Numbered from the stretch's first letter, positions 7,459 to 15,155 are shown. The stretch is 16,494 bases of DNA from an uncultured Bacteroidales bacterium (GCA_945949375.1 CAMFEN010000006.1:1-16494), one strand, 5' to 3'. Notes: generated from the letters alone by a model not told the origin. Translations and numbers: made by a program.

Positions 7459-8709
7459 ATGAAAACAAAATTCTTCAGCATCATGTTGCTATGTGCAGCA
7501 GTTGCTTTTGTAAGTTGCGATCCTAAAACGCCTACACCAGATCAACCCGGAGGTAATGGTGATACCGATGGAGTAGAAGGTATCGTAGTAGAACCCAGTG
7601 AGTTAACTCTTTCAATTGGTGAATCTACTCGTCTTTCCTACAAGTTGCTCCCGGAAGGAGTATCCAGTACAGCTGTAACATGGGCTACTTCTGATTCCAC
7701 GATTGTATCTGTAACCAACAAAGGCTATATTGAAGCGCTGGATTACGGAACTGCTAATATTATTGTTTCCTGCGGTCAGTTTAGCGACACCTGCGTAGTT
7801 ACTATCAAAACGTACTACGAGAACCTGCTGTTTACCAATGCATTGCTTTTTGATATTGATACAACGGCATATGATCCTTCTAAGACCTATATCATCACAG
7901 AGAGCACCGGTAAGAAATTTACCTGCTATCTTGCAGAGGCGGAATATTGGTTGTGCGCTGATGGTTTCTATGTGAACAATTCGGGCGAATTGGATGGTAG
8001 CACTTATGCTTCTTATATCAGTGTGAAAGCCCCGTTCTTCTATGGACCTAAATGGATGAATGGCGGACAAGGTGCGTCGTTTGTATTGGGAGACTGGAGT
8101 ATTGGTTATAACAAAGCTGATACAATAATGCCTCAAGATGCAAAGAGCGGTGCCGTAGATGAAACTGCTTATATGGCAGCTTTACACCAATTTACCGAAG
8201 ATTATAATGCGGCAGTGAAAGCAAACGATAAAAGCCAACTTTCTGCTGCTTATAAAAACCTCGCTGTTGCTGCAGAGGCCATTTCCGGGACAGTACTTGA
8301 GACTATGGAGTGGCATACAACAGCAGAGGGCTACCCCGAAAATAGCTATTATAGTTCTTACATTCCTGACGGACTGATTACAGAAGGATATTTCGGCGTT
8401 TATGAAACGACATCTCCTGTATCTGATTATATGTTCCCTATTGAGTATAATATCATTCGCTTCAAACCGTTTGGCGGTGCTTGGGGAGGAGATTTTGAAC
8501 AAGACTCTGAAACCGGTATTATTACTTGGGTGAGTGAGGCTATGCAATACGATGATGTGATTGAGTACACATACGGCGAACTTCCTACCGGCGAGGCTGC
8601 ACCCCGTCTTGTAGAACTGAATGTTCCTATCATCAAACAAGATTGCCCTGCTTTAGCCAAAAAATTAGAGGCAATGCGCGATATGAATACCCTTCATATT
8701 AAGAAATAA
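7459..8709 (+). CDS. Surface lipoprotein with Big_2 Ig-like domain, probable binding protein of the SusCD locus
   Basis: Encodes 416 residues. The signal peptide ends in AFVSC (Cys20 lipidated), followed by a Pro/Gly/Asp-rich linker (about 21-40). Residues 42-117 form a bacterial Ig-like group 2 domain, shown by 'VVEPSELTLSIGESTRLSYKL', 'VTWATSDSTIVSV', 'GYIEALDYGTANI' and 'CVVTIK'. The remaining 300 residues match no family I can name; they are rich in aromatic residues (FFYGPKWMNGG, GDWSIGY, YYSSYIPDG) and contain one helical stretch (about 233-275). The position third in a SusC-SusD operon, with a lipid anchor and an Ig-like spacer, is that of SusE/F or SGBP-type accessory ligand-binding proteins. 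In this locus the ligand may be protein or peptide. A role as inhibitor of the downstream C10 protease is possible but nothing in the sequence shows it. Confidence 0.8.
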   Translation: MKTKFFSIMLLCAAVAFVSCDPKTPTPDQPGGNGDTDGVEGIVVEPSELTLSIGESTRLSYKLLPEGVSSTAVTWATSDSTIVSVTNKGYIEALDYGTANIIVSCGQFSDTCVVTIKTYYENLLFTNALLFDIDTTAYDPSKTYIITESTGKKFTCYLAEAEYWLCADGFYVNNSGELDGSTYASYISVKAPFFYGPKWMNGGQGASFVLGDWSIGYNKADTIMPQDAKSGAVDETAYMAALHQFTEDYNAAVKANDKSQLSAAYKNLAVAAEAISGTVLETMEWHTTAEGYPENSYYSSYIPDGLITEGYFGVYETTSPVSDYMFPIEYNIIRFKPFGGAWGGDFEQDSETGIITWVSEAMQYDDVIEYTYGELPTGEAAPRLVELNVPIIKQDCPALAKKLEAMRDMNTLHIKK

Positions 8710-8728
8710 GTATATCATTGATTATCAG

Positions 8729-8765
8729 CACAAGACCGTCAACGATATTGTTTGGCGGTCTTGTG
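8729..8765 (+). promoter_or_regulatory. Intercistronic hairpin between lipoprotein and protease genes
   Basis: CACAAGACCG (8729-8738) and CGGTCTTGTG (8756-8765) form a perfect 10-bp stem; AAC (8741-8743) and GTT (8750-8752) can extend it above a small internal loop. No T-tract follows, so it is not a classical terminator. It may stabilise the upstream mRNA segment, attenuate read-through into the proteases, or bind a regulator. Confidence 0.55.
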
Positions 8766-8782
8766 TTCCAAATATAAGATAT

Positions 8783-11611
8783 ATGAAAAACCGTACTTGT
8801 CTTATACTATCATTGTTGCTGTTCTTATGTAGCATTTTGCCTTCATGGGCAGTAATAGCCACTCCGGAACCTATACCATATACCAATTCGGATGGTTCCA
8901 TAGATTATGTATATTTGAGAGGAGACGAGTATGGTCATTACTTAACTACCCTATCCGGAAAAATTATAGAAGGCTCTTATGTCGGTGCAGATATTAATGC
9001 AGATACCATACGAATAAACCATAAGAATGCCCCACAAAAAGAATTGGTAAATAGTTACGTTCCCTCCTCCGGCACGATACGCATTCCTGTTGTATTAGTG
9101 AATTTTACGGATGAACAATTTACCTTGTCAGATCCTGTTGCTAAATTCAAAGATTTCTTCAATGGGAAGGGAGGTAGTCATCCCAGCGCCACCGGCTCTG
9201 TGCAAGAATATTTCAAAGCCTCATCCAACAACGCACTAACTATCATTTACGATGTATTTGGTCCTTATAACTTAGCGCATGAAATGGCTTATTACGGAGC
9301 CAATACATCATCATCTCATGATAAGAATGTTAGCGAGCTTGTCATAGAAGCAGCTACTTTAGCAAGTGCGGCAGGAGTTGATTTCTCTATATATGACAAT
9401 GATTTTGACGGTAATGTGGATAATATATCTATCATAGTAGCCGGTCATAATGAGGCAGAAGGAGCAAGTGCCAACACCATCTGGCCACACTATAACATGG
9501 TCAATAGCAGCAATCAGTTTAGTGGAAAGTACCTTAAAGGATATTTGGTTATCTCTGAATATTGCAGTTCTAAAGGTAATACGCAAGCGGGTATAGGTAC
9601 ATATTGTCATGAGTTTGGACATGCTTTAGGTCTTCCAGATTTATACAACACTGTGGAGAGCGAGACATACACAGTTGGCTCATGGGATGTAATGTGTACA
9701 GGAAGCTACAACAATAGCGGAAACACACCACCTACCTATACCGCCTTTGAGCGATTTGCCATGGGGTGGTTAAAGCCCGAACAATTGAGTACTGCCGGTT
9801 TATGCTCCCTTCTCCCAATAGAGACATCAAACAAGGCTTATTTGATTGCTTCCTCAGAACATAACTTGCTTCCCTTAACTCCTTCCCCGAATGAATATTT
9901 CCTTATTGAGAATCGTCAAGCAATAGGGTGGGATTCATACAATGGGGCTCTTGTTGGCACGGGCATGATGATTTCACATATCACCTTTTCATATAATAAT
10001 TGGCAATACAATACATTTAACAATAGTAACCCTTTGGGGTATGCTATCGTTAGTGCTAACGTGCCAAATCCTATTCGAAGCACGCCCGCAGATCTTTTCC
10101 CCGGGACCGGTGATATTACATCATGGATGCCAACTTACAATGATGGCACAGTGATGACAAGCCAGGCTATCACAAACATAAAGGTTCAAGATGATAATAG
10201 TATTTCTTTCCGTTTTGGGCAACAAGCAAACAAAGGATTCTTTTTTATACCGGAAATATCGGATATTCTCACTACTACCTACGATGGCGGGATTGTTTCT
10301 ATGGAGGTAGATACAGTTAGTGTAGTTACTAAAAATATAGAATCAACGAAATATAAGATCTACTGCACCTCACAATATTTCGAATATAGTATTGATAACG
10401 GGGAAACATGGCATACCAAAAGCGATACCCTAACAAGGATAATACCTGAGGACAAATATGATTCTGTTGCACTACTCATACGCTACATACCTCGTAAGCA
10501 AGAATGCACATCAAGGAAAGCCTATATCACCGTTGAGTCGGAAGATGAACAATATGCTAATCAACTGCAAATAGAAGGTTACTCTCCACGTCCCATATAC
10601 ATTCATCAACCACAACTGCTCGACCCAATAAATATATCTTCCACATCGTTCACTGCTCAGTGGGAACCACAAGAAGACGCAGACTTTTACTATCTAACTC
10701 TTTACTACCATACAGACGAACAGAGTACCTATGTTCAAGATTTTAGTAACTTTTCAACTATAGAAGACATTAAGGAACAAGGTTGGAATGCAAACTTCGC
10801 TGATCAGACACAATCTATTTCCTATTCGGGCAAAGCAATTGTTTTTACTCAAACCGGACAACAAATAACCTCATGCCCATTCCCTTCATCTCCATCGTCT
10901 ATCCATTTTTGGGTATCGAATAATCTCACTTCTACCATATCTTCTTCCACAACCGGCGGCATATTCAAGGTAGAAGGATGGGAAAACGGACAATGGCATA
11001 TCATAGCTACTGTTCCTGTAAAGACTACGACTAAGAATGTCACCAAACAATATTCCTTCTCTGAGGAAAAATACACACAGTTTCGTATTACATACGAACA
11101 TGAAGGCGGTAATGGAAGTTGTGTAATCGATGATTTCACCGCGACATTTGACAAAACAACACATTATATTTGTCAAGGAACAGAACGTGAATTGTCCGGT
11201 AGTACATATCGGGCTATCTTTCGAGACCTCATGCCCTCAACCACATACTATTTTGCTGTACAAGCATACGAATATAAAAAAGAAAGCTGTGAAGAACATT
11301 TCTCCCCATTGTCTGTCGTACAAGTCATTTCCACCCTGTCCGAAAACAATGTCGGTCAAGAAATGGTTGTACAGCGCACACAAGACGGACAATATTTTGT
11401 AGAATTGCCGGAAATTGCTGATGGACTACAAGAACTCTTAATATTCAACCTTCAGGGAGAACTAATGGAATCTTTCTCCATTCCGTATGGAAGTATTAGT
11501 GTGTTTATTCCAACCCAACACTTGCTTAAAGGAGACATGTATATTCTCAAACTCAAAGCAAAGTCCTCCAAACTACAACGTAAATCTGCTTATGGTAAAA
11601 TGATTTATTAA
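8783..11611 (+). CDS. M6-family secreted metalloprotease with Fn3-like module and T9SS-type C-terminal domain
   Basis: Encodes 942 residues. A signal peptide (about 1-23, ending LPSWA) is followed by an N-terminal region and the protease domain starting near 'IRIPVVLVNFTD' (99-110). The zinc site is HEFGHALGLPD (276-286): His276, His280 and Asp286 as ligands and Glu277 as base, the HExxHxxGxxD pattern of M6 / immune inhibitor A-like peptidases. 'GSWDVM' (299-304) supplies the Met-turn. DNDFDGNVDN (205-214) looks like a calcium loop. Further on are an Ig-like region with RYIPRK (567-572), an Fn3-like module split by a beta-rich insert (about 614-850), and a C-terminal domain (about 858-942) with 'LLIFNLQGELMESF' and 'LLKGDMYILKLK', as in T9SS type A sorting domains. 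It is likely exported through T9SS and retained at the surface or released. The gene starts 73 nt after the Big_2 lipoprotein and 24 nt before the C10 protease gene. Confidence 0.88.
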   Translation: MKNRTCLILSLLLFLCSILPSWAVIATPEPIPYTNSDGSIDYVYLRGDEYGHYLTTLSGKIIEGSYVGADINADTIRINHKNAPQKELVNSYVPSSGTIRIPVVLVNFTDEQFTLSDPVAKFKDFFNGKGGSHPSATGSVQEYFKASSNNALTIIYDVFGPYNLAHEMAYYGANTSSSHDKNVSELVIEAATLASAAGVDFSIYDNDFDGNVDNISIIVAGHNEAEGASANTIWPHYNMVNSSNQFSGKYLKGYLVISEYCSSKGNTQAGIGTYCHEFGHALGLPDLYNTVESETYTVGSWDVMCTGSYNNSGNTPPTYTAFERFAMGWLKPEQLSTAGLCSLLPIETSNKAYLIASSEHNLLPLTPSPNEYFLIENRQAIGWDSYNGALVGTGMMISHITFSYNNWQYNTFNNSNPLGYAIVSANVPNPIRSTPADLFPGTGDITSWMPTYNDGTVMTSQAITNIKVQDDNSISFRFGQQANKGFFFIPEISDILTTTYDGGIVSMEVDTVSVVTKNIESTKYKIYCTSQYFEYSIDNGETWHTKSDTLTRIIPEDKYDSVALLIRYIPRKQECTSRKAYITVESEDEQYANQLQIEGYSPRPIYIHQPQLLDPINISSTSFTAQWEPQEDADFYYLTLYYHTDEQSTYVQDFSNFSTIEDIKEQGWNANFADQTQSISYSGKAIVFTQTGQQITSCPFPSSPSSIHFWVSNNLTSTISSSTTGGIFKVEGWENGQWHIIATVPVKTTTKNVTKQYSFSEEKYTQFRITYEHEGGNGSCVIDDFTATFDKTTHYICQGTERELSGSTYRAIFRDLMPSTTYYFAVQAYEYKKESCEEHFSPLSVVQVISTLSENNVGQEMVVQRTQDGQYFVELPEIADGLQELLIFNLQGELMESFSIPYGSISVFIPTQHLLKGDMYILKLKAKSSKLQRKSAYGKMIY

Positions 11612-11635
11612 TACTTACAAAGAAAGGCAAGCACT

Positions 11636-12727
11636 ATGAAACACAGGCTTATCTTAGTTGGACTCATCACAACTACCTCGTTAACACTATTCGCTCAGAA
11701 TAGTTTAAAACCATACTATTTGGACAATCCTTCATCTACAACACAACTATTATCACAAGAGCAAGAAGGTTTTCTTAACTTTTACCAAAAAGCTACGCAA
11801 GAGATTGCTAGTGGCGAGCCAGTCTCAAAATTCTTCTCTGTATCTTATGCAGAGGATATAACAGACGAGCAAGAGCCATTACTCGGAAAGATTTCCTTTG
11901 ATCAAGGTGAGCCCTACAACAATCTGTGTCCTATTGTGAATGGGAAGCGCGCTGTAACGGGTTGCGTAGCAACAGCTATGGCTTCTGTAATGGCTTACTA
12001 TCGTTTTCCAAATAATGGGAAAGGGAGCGTAACCTATAGTGGGGGTGATGCAGGAGCTCAAACTATTAATCTTGAAGACTACGCATTTAAGTGGAACGAT
12101 ATTCTCCCGCATTATGTATACGGGAATTATACTGAAACTCAAGGAAATGCAATAGCATCGCTTATGCTGGCATGCGGAGCTTCTTTGAATATGCAATACA
12201 GCGCAGATGGAAGTGGAATTTTCACAGAAAAAGTTCCAAGTGCATTAAAAAACAATTTCAATTTTGATTCTAACGTAGCGCATTATTCAACTCTCAATTA
12301 TCCAGGGGACCCTGAGGAATTATTTGAATATGATTGGGAACCTACTATTAGAGAACAGACGAAAGCAGGTATGCCTATTATTTTTGCAGGCAGCCCTGCG
12401 CAAGGAAAGTCCGGGCATTGTTTCGTGATAGATGGTTATAAGGTGATCGACGGCGTTTATTATTACCATGTTGATTGGGGATGGAATGGAATGGCAAATG
12501 GGTATTTTTTGCTAACAAACCTAAATCCTGATGGTACATCATATTCAGGTTACAACTGCACAATGGTATGCAATATTAAGCCACAAGGTTGGACTTCCAT
12601 AGATAATGTACGTCCAGATGATGCAGAGAAACTTATTTTCAACATTTTGGGACAAGTAATAGCTCCGCAGGAACGACAACGCGGTTGTATATATATCGAA
12701 AACGGCAAGAAGTATTTGTACTATTAA
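11636..12727 (+). CDS. C10-family (streptopain-like) secreted cysteine protease
   Basis: Encodes 363 residues. The signal peptide ends TLFA|Q (residue 20). A short pro-region (about 21-85) leads to the catalytic domain, which begins 'PLLGKISFDQGEPYNNLCP'. The nucleophile is Cys110 in TGCVATAMA, the general base is His261 in SGHCFVIDGY, and WGWNGMANGYF (281-291) gives the conserved Trp and Asn of the active site; these are the hallmarks of peptidase family C10 (SpeB, interpain, B. fragilis Bfp). The last ~45 residues ('FNILGQVIAPQ...RGCIYIENGKKYLYY') resemble a short C-terminal motif found on exported Prevotella/Bacteroides proteins. The pro-region is shorter than the roughly 118-residue SpeB propeptide. 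The gene follows the M6 protease after 24 nt, so both are probably co-expressed. Activity is inferred from the intact catalytic residues. Confidence 0.9.
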   Translation: MKHRLILVGLITTTSLTLFAQNSLKPYYLDNPSSTTQLLSQEQEGFLNFYQKATQEIASGEPVSKFFSVSYAEDITDEQEPLLGKISFDQGEPYNNLCPIVNGKRAVTGCVATAMASVMAYYRFPNNGKGSVTYSGGDAGAQTINLEDYAFKWNDILPHYVYGNYTETQGNAIASLMLACGASLNMQYSADGSGIFTEKVPSALKNNFNFDSNVAHYSTLNYPGDPEELFEYDWEPTIREQTKAGMPIIFAGSPAQGKSGHCFVIDGYKVIDGVYYYHVDWGWNGMANGYFLLTNLNPDGTSYSGYNCTMVCNIKPQGWTSIDNVRPDDAEKLIFNILGQVIAPQERQRGCIYIENGKKYLYY

Positions 12728-12764
12728 AATTGTCCACTATAGATTATAATTATAAAAACTATAG

Positions 12765-13106
12765 GTGGCTAACACATACCTCTCTATACAAATAAAACAA
12801 AGACTCATCATTGGGGAACAAGATGCTGATAAATACCTCACCATTGGCCTTGATTCAATCAACTATGACGCTCCTACGCGCGTGGTCTATGTACCAAATC
12901 CTGCAAACGGCAATATGTTGCAGATATTTGATTGGTCAGGCAGATTAGTGTATCAATGTGAGGTAATATCCGGTATTTCCGCATATCCTATCCCTGCCGA
13001 GCAAATGAACAGATGGGCTGTATATATCATTAAGTACATCGAGCAAAACGATAAAGGGGCACTAAAAATGAAGCGCAAACAAAGGTTTGCTAAGTTTATA
13101 CTCTAA
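12765..13106 (+). pseudogene. Orphan T9SS type A sorting-domain fragment
   Basis: An open frame of 113 codons begins at GTG (12765), directly after an in-frame TAG (12762-12764). It has no ATG near its start, no ribosome-binding site and no signal peptide. The product reads 'VVYVPNPANGNMLQIFDWSGRLVYQ' and later 'MNRWAVYIIKYIEQ', the usual strands of a T9SS type A C-terminal domain, preceded by 'DKYLTIGLDSINYD' and ending with a basic tail. A sorting domain without a cargo or signal peptide should have no function by itself, so I read it as the 3' remnant of a deleted secreted-protein gene, perhaps another protease. It is in a different frame from the C10 gene, which has its own complete C-terminus. 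A real GTG-started small protein cannot be excluded. Confidence 0.6.
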
Positions 13107-13128
13107 GGAATACAACTCCTCTATAAAC

Positions 13129-13175
13129 TATAAAGCAACATCGACTATCTATTGGATAGTCGATGTTGCTTTATA
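13129..13175. terminator. Long perfect hairpin between convergent genes, probable terminator
   Basis: Bases 13129-13149 and 13155-13175 are perfect 21-nt inverted complements with a 5-nt loop (TATTG). The arms start TATAAAGCAACATCG. It lies 22 nt after the sorting-domain fragment and 36 nt before the stop of the minus-strand dehydrogenase, so it can serve both strands. Flanking CTCTATA (13119-13125) can also pair with TATAGAG (13172-13178), allowing an alternative fold. There is no long T-tract on either side. Confidence 0.65.
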
Positions 13176-13210
13176 GAGAAGTAAGAAGATGGTAGCACTA
13201 TACCGAGATA

Positions 13211-14065
13211 TTAGGCGTATATCCTACCCACTATGTAGTTGACCAATCGTTGGGGGAGGAGCCAATGGAGAAATGCAAAGAGGCGGTACTCAGCTCCGCC
13301 GACATACTGCGGGCGTGGGTGGCGAGCAGTGGCGATCCGGTAGAGACAACGTGCCATCGCCTGTGGTGACAGTCCGCGTTGCTCATCTCGCTCCATGGTT
13401 TTCACCGCTTGCTCGGCATGGGGGTAGGCTATCTCCGACTCTTCTTTATAGGAAGGGAACATTTTTGTTGTGGTGCTTGGAGAACTCACCTCCATTACCG
13501 CAGGCGAGACGCCTGCGTCCCCAATAGGCAGCTGCACTTTCTTGCGGGCGGCAGTGAAGCCCGTCCGCACATCGCCGGGCATGAGGACAGAGACACAAAT
13601 ACCATAGTCGCGCACCTCATTCTGCAAGGCAAGTGCAAAGGCATTGATAGCCGCCTTGCTGGCGGAATAGAAACTCTGGTAGGGGATGGGGAGTATTGCT
13701 GCGACGCTGCTGGTGAAGATGATACGTCCCTTTCGCCGCCGGCGCATATAGGGTAGCACCTGTTGTACCACCGCAACGGCACCCGTGAAGTTCACATCCA
13801 TCTGTCTGCGCACATCCTCCACGGGCGTACACTCAGCAGGTCCGGATATGCCAAAACCAGCATTGAGGATGAGGATATCGATATGGTCGGTGCGGCGCAT
13901 GACCTCCGCCACAGCGCGTTGCACACTCGCTTCATCGCTTACATCGCAAGGGATTGTCCCACGGCGCGACAAGTCAAACACCTGATACCCGCGCTCGGCG
14001 AACAAAGCCGCCACCGCTTTTCCTATGCCCGATGAGGCACCTGTGATAAGGAGGGTCATTTTCAT
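13211..14065 (-). CDS. Short-chain dehydrogenase/reductase (SDR), classical type
   Basis: Encodes 284 residues. The Rossmann nucleotide-binding motif TGASSGIG is at 8-15, NAG at 68-70, the catalytic Ser in 'IIFTSSVAAILP' (119/120), and YxxxK as Tyr133-SAS-Lys137, followed by PGDVRTGFT (163-171). These give a complete SDR catalytic set for NAD(P)H-dependent oxidoreduction; the short 'DLSRR' after strand 2 suggests NADP(H) preference. The substrate is unknown. Residues about 180-203 contain a run (IGDAGVSPAV and following) encoded by a palindromic repeat, in the variable substrate-loop region just after TGFTAARKK; it may be an insertion compared with relatives. The start could be Met1 (14065) or Met3 (14059). 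It lies downstream of the mdh terminator on the same strand, so it probably has its own promoter, which I could not identify. Confidence 0.88.
   Translation of the reverse strand: MKMTLLITGASSGIGKAVAALFAERGYQVFDLSRRGTIPCDVSDEASVQRAVAEVMRRTDHIDILILNAGFGISGPAECTPVEDVRRQMDVNFTGAVAVVQQVLPYMRRRRKGRIIFTSSVAAILPIPYQSFYSASKAAINAFALALQNEVRDYGICVSVLMPGDVRTGFTAARKKVQLPIGDAGVSPAVMEVSSPSTTTKMFPSYKEESEIAYPHAEQAVKTMERDEQRGLSPQAMARCLYRIATARHPRPQYVGGAEYRLFAFLHWLLPQRLVNYIVGRIYA
13499..13517. repeat. GC-rich palindromic element, copy 1 (inside SDR gene)
   Basis: CGCAGGCG (13499-13506), loop AGA, CGCCTGCG (13510-13517) form an 8-bp perfect hairpin, followed by TCCCCAAT. A near-identical sequence lies at 15156-15180. 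Read on the minus strand it encodes GDAGVSPA within the dehydrogenase. The compact palindrome, GC content and second copy suggest a REP-like dispersed element. Confidence 0.7.
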
Positions 14066-14092
14066 GAAAGTTTATATTATCTGTTATTATCG

Positions 14093-14150
14093 AGAAAAGA
14101 AAAAACGAGAAGGAGCAAGTGCTACATAATCAAAGCACTTGCTCCTTCTC
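14093..14150 (-). terminator. Strong rho-independent terminator of mdh
   Basis: Bases 14107-14123 and 14134-14150 are perfect 17-nt inverted complements (arm GAGAAGGAGCAAGTGCT) with a 10-nt loop. On the minus strand the stem is followed by GTTTTTTCTTTTC, a good T-tract (14106-14093). It begins 28 nt after the mdh stop codon and should separate mdh from the downstream dehydrogenase. Confidence 0.92.
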
Positions 14151-14177
14151 AATTAGGATTATCCCATAGGAGGAAAA

Positions 14178-15119
14178 TTACAAGACATTCAGTCCTTTGA
14201 GAATCTCGGTGGTCTTGCGTACAGCTGCCTCGCTGTCTTTCAGACGTGCAGCCTCAGCCTCTGTCAGCTTGAGCTCAAGTACCTTCTCGATACCGTTCTT
14301 GCCGATGATACAAGGTACACCGATAGTGATATCGTGCATACCATACTCACCTTCGAGGGCAGCAGCGCAAGGAATCATCTTCTTTTGGTCTTTGATGATT
14401 GCCTCTGCTACACTTGCAGAAGCAGCACCCGGAGCCATCCATGCGCTGGTGCCGAGCAAGCCGGTCAGGGTTGCACCGCCTACCATGGTCGATTTCACTA
14501 CCTCGTCAATCTGCTCTTGCGTCAGGAAATTGCTAACGGGGATACCTTTGTAGGTCATGTAGCTTACCAAAGGAATCATCGTGGTGTCGCCGTGTCCACC
14601 GATTACGAATCCTTCTACATCGTTAGCATTGCATCCGATAGCTTGGCTCAGGAAGTACTTGAGACGTGCGCTGTCGAGCGCGCCACCCATACCGATTACG
14701 CGGTTGCGGGGCAGACCCAGCGCGTGGAGTGCCAAATAAGCCATGGGGTCCATCGGGTTGGAAACGATGATAAGGATAGCATTGGGGGAGTAGGTGAGCA
14801 CCTGATTAGCCACCGACTTCACGATACCTGCGTTGATGCCAATCAGCTCTTCGCGGGTCATACCCGGCTTACGGGGCATACCGCTCGTGATGATCACCAC
14901 GTCAGAGTTAGCAGTCTTGCTGTAGTCGTTGGTAACGCCGGTAACAACGGTATCAAAGCCCATCAACTGAGCCGTTTGCATGATATCCATTGCCTTACCC
15001 TCTGCGAAACCCTCCTTGATATCAATCAGACATACTTCGTTGGCTACCTCGTTCACTGCCAACACGTTTGCACACGTTGCGCCCACATTTCCGGCGCCTA
15101 CAACGGTTACTTTTGACAT
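14178..15119 (-). CDS. mdh: Malate dehydrogenase (LDH-like type)
   Basis: Encodes 313 residues, the normal length for an LDH-like bacterial malate dehydrogenase. NAD-binding GAGNVG is at 8-13 and the acidic residue selecting NAD over NADP is Asp33 (LIDIKEG). In the mobile loop, MPRKPGMTRE places Arg83 where lactate dehydrogenases have Gln, which marks malate/oxaloacetate specificity; Arg89 is the second substrate Arg. Asn121 (VSNPMD), Asp149/Arg152 (LDSARLK) and catalytic His176 (GGHGDTT) complete the active site. It interconverts malate and oxaloacetate with NAD in the cytoplasm, for the TCA cycle or the reductive branch to succinate used by Bacteroidales. It is apparently monocistronic, with its own promoter (15202-15233) and terminator (14093-14150). 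Confidence 0.96.
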   Translation of the reverse strand: MSKVTVVGAGNVGATCANVLAVNEVANEVCLIDIKEGFAEGKAMDIMQTAQLMGFDTVVTGVTNDYSKTANSDVVIITSGMPRKPGMTREELIGINAGIVKSVANQVLTYSPNAILIIVSNPMDPMAYLALHALGLPRNRVIGMGGALDSARLKYFLSQAIGCNANDVEGFVIGGHGDTTMIPLVSYMTYKGIPVSNFLTQEQIDEVVKSTMVGGATLTGLLGTSAWMAPGAASASVAEAIIKDQKKMIPCAAALEGEYGMHDITIGVPCIIGKNGIEKVLELKLTEAEAARLKDSEAAVRKTTEILKGLNVL

Positions 15120-15155
15120 AATTGTATAGATTTAGAATGTTATTCTTGTTATTTA

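Noticed and set aside
7612..8640. Two minus-strand open frames of 174 and 152 codons
   Set aside because: Both are antisense to the Big_2 lipoprotein gene, which has a signal peptide and a recognisable domain; they show neither.
11636..13106. A single C10 protease gene frameshifted into the sorting-domain fragment
   Set aside because: The C10 gene has its own complete C-terminal motif and stop, and several stops separate the two frames.
14334..15116. 260-codon open frame on the plus strand
   Set aside because: It lies wholly antisense to the well-conserved mdh gene and its product (His/Cys-rich, no domain) is a codon-bias shadow.
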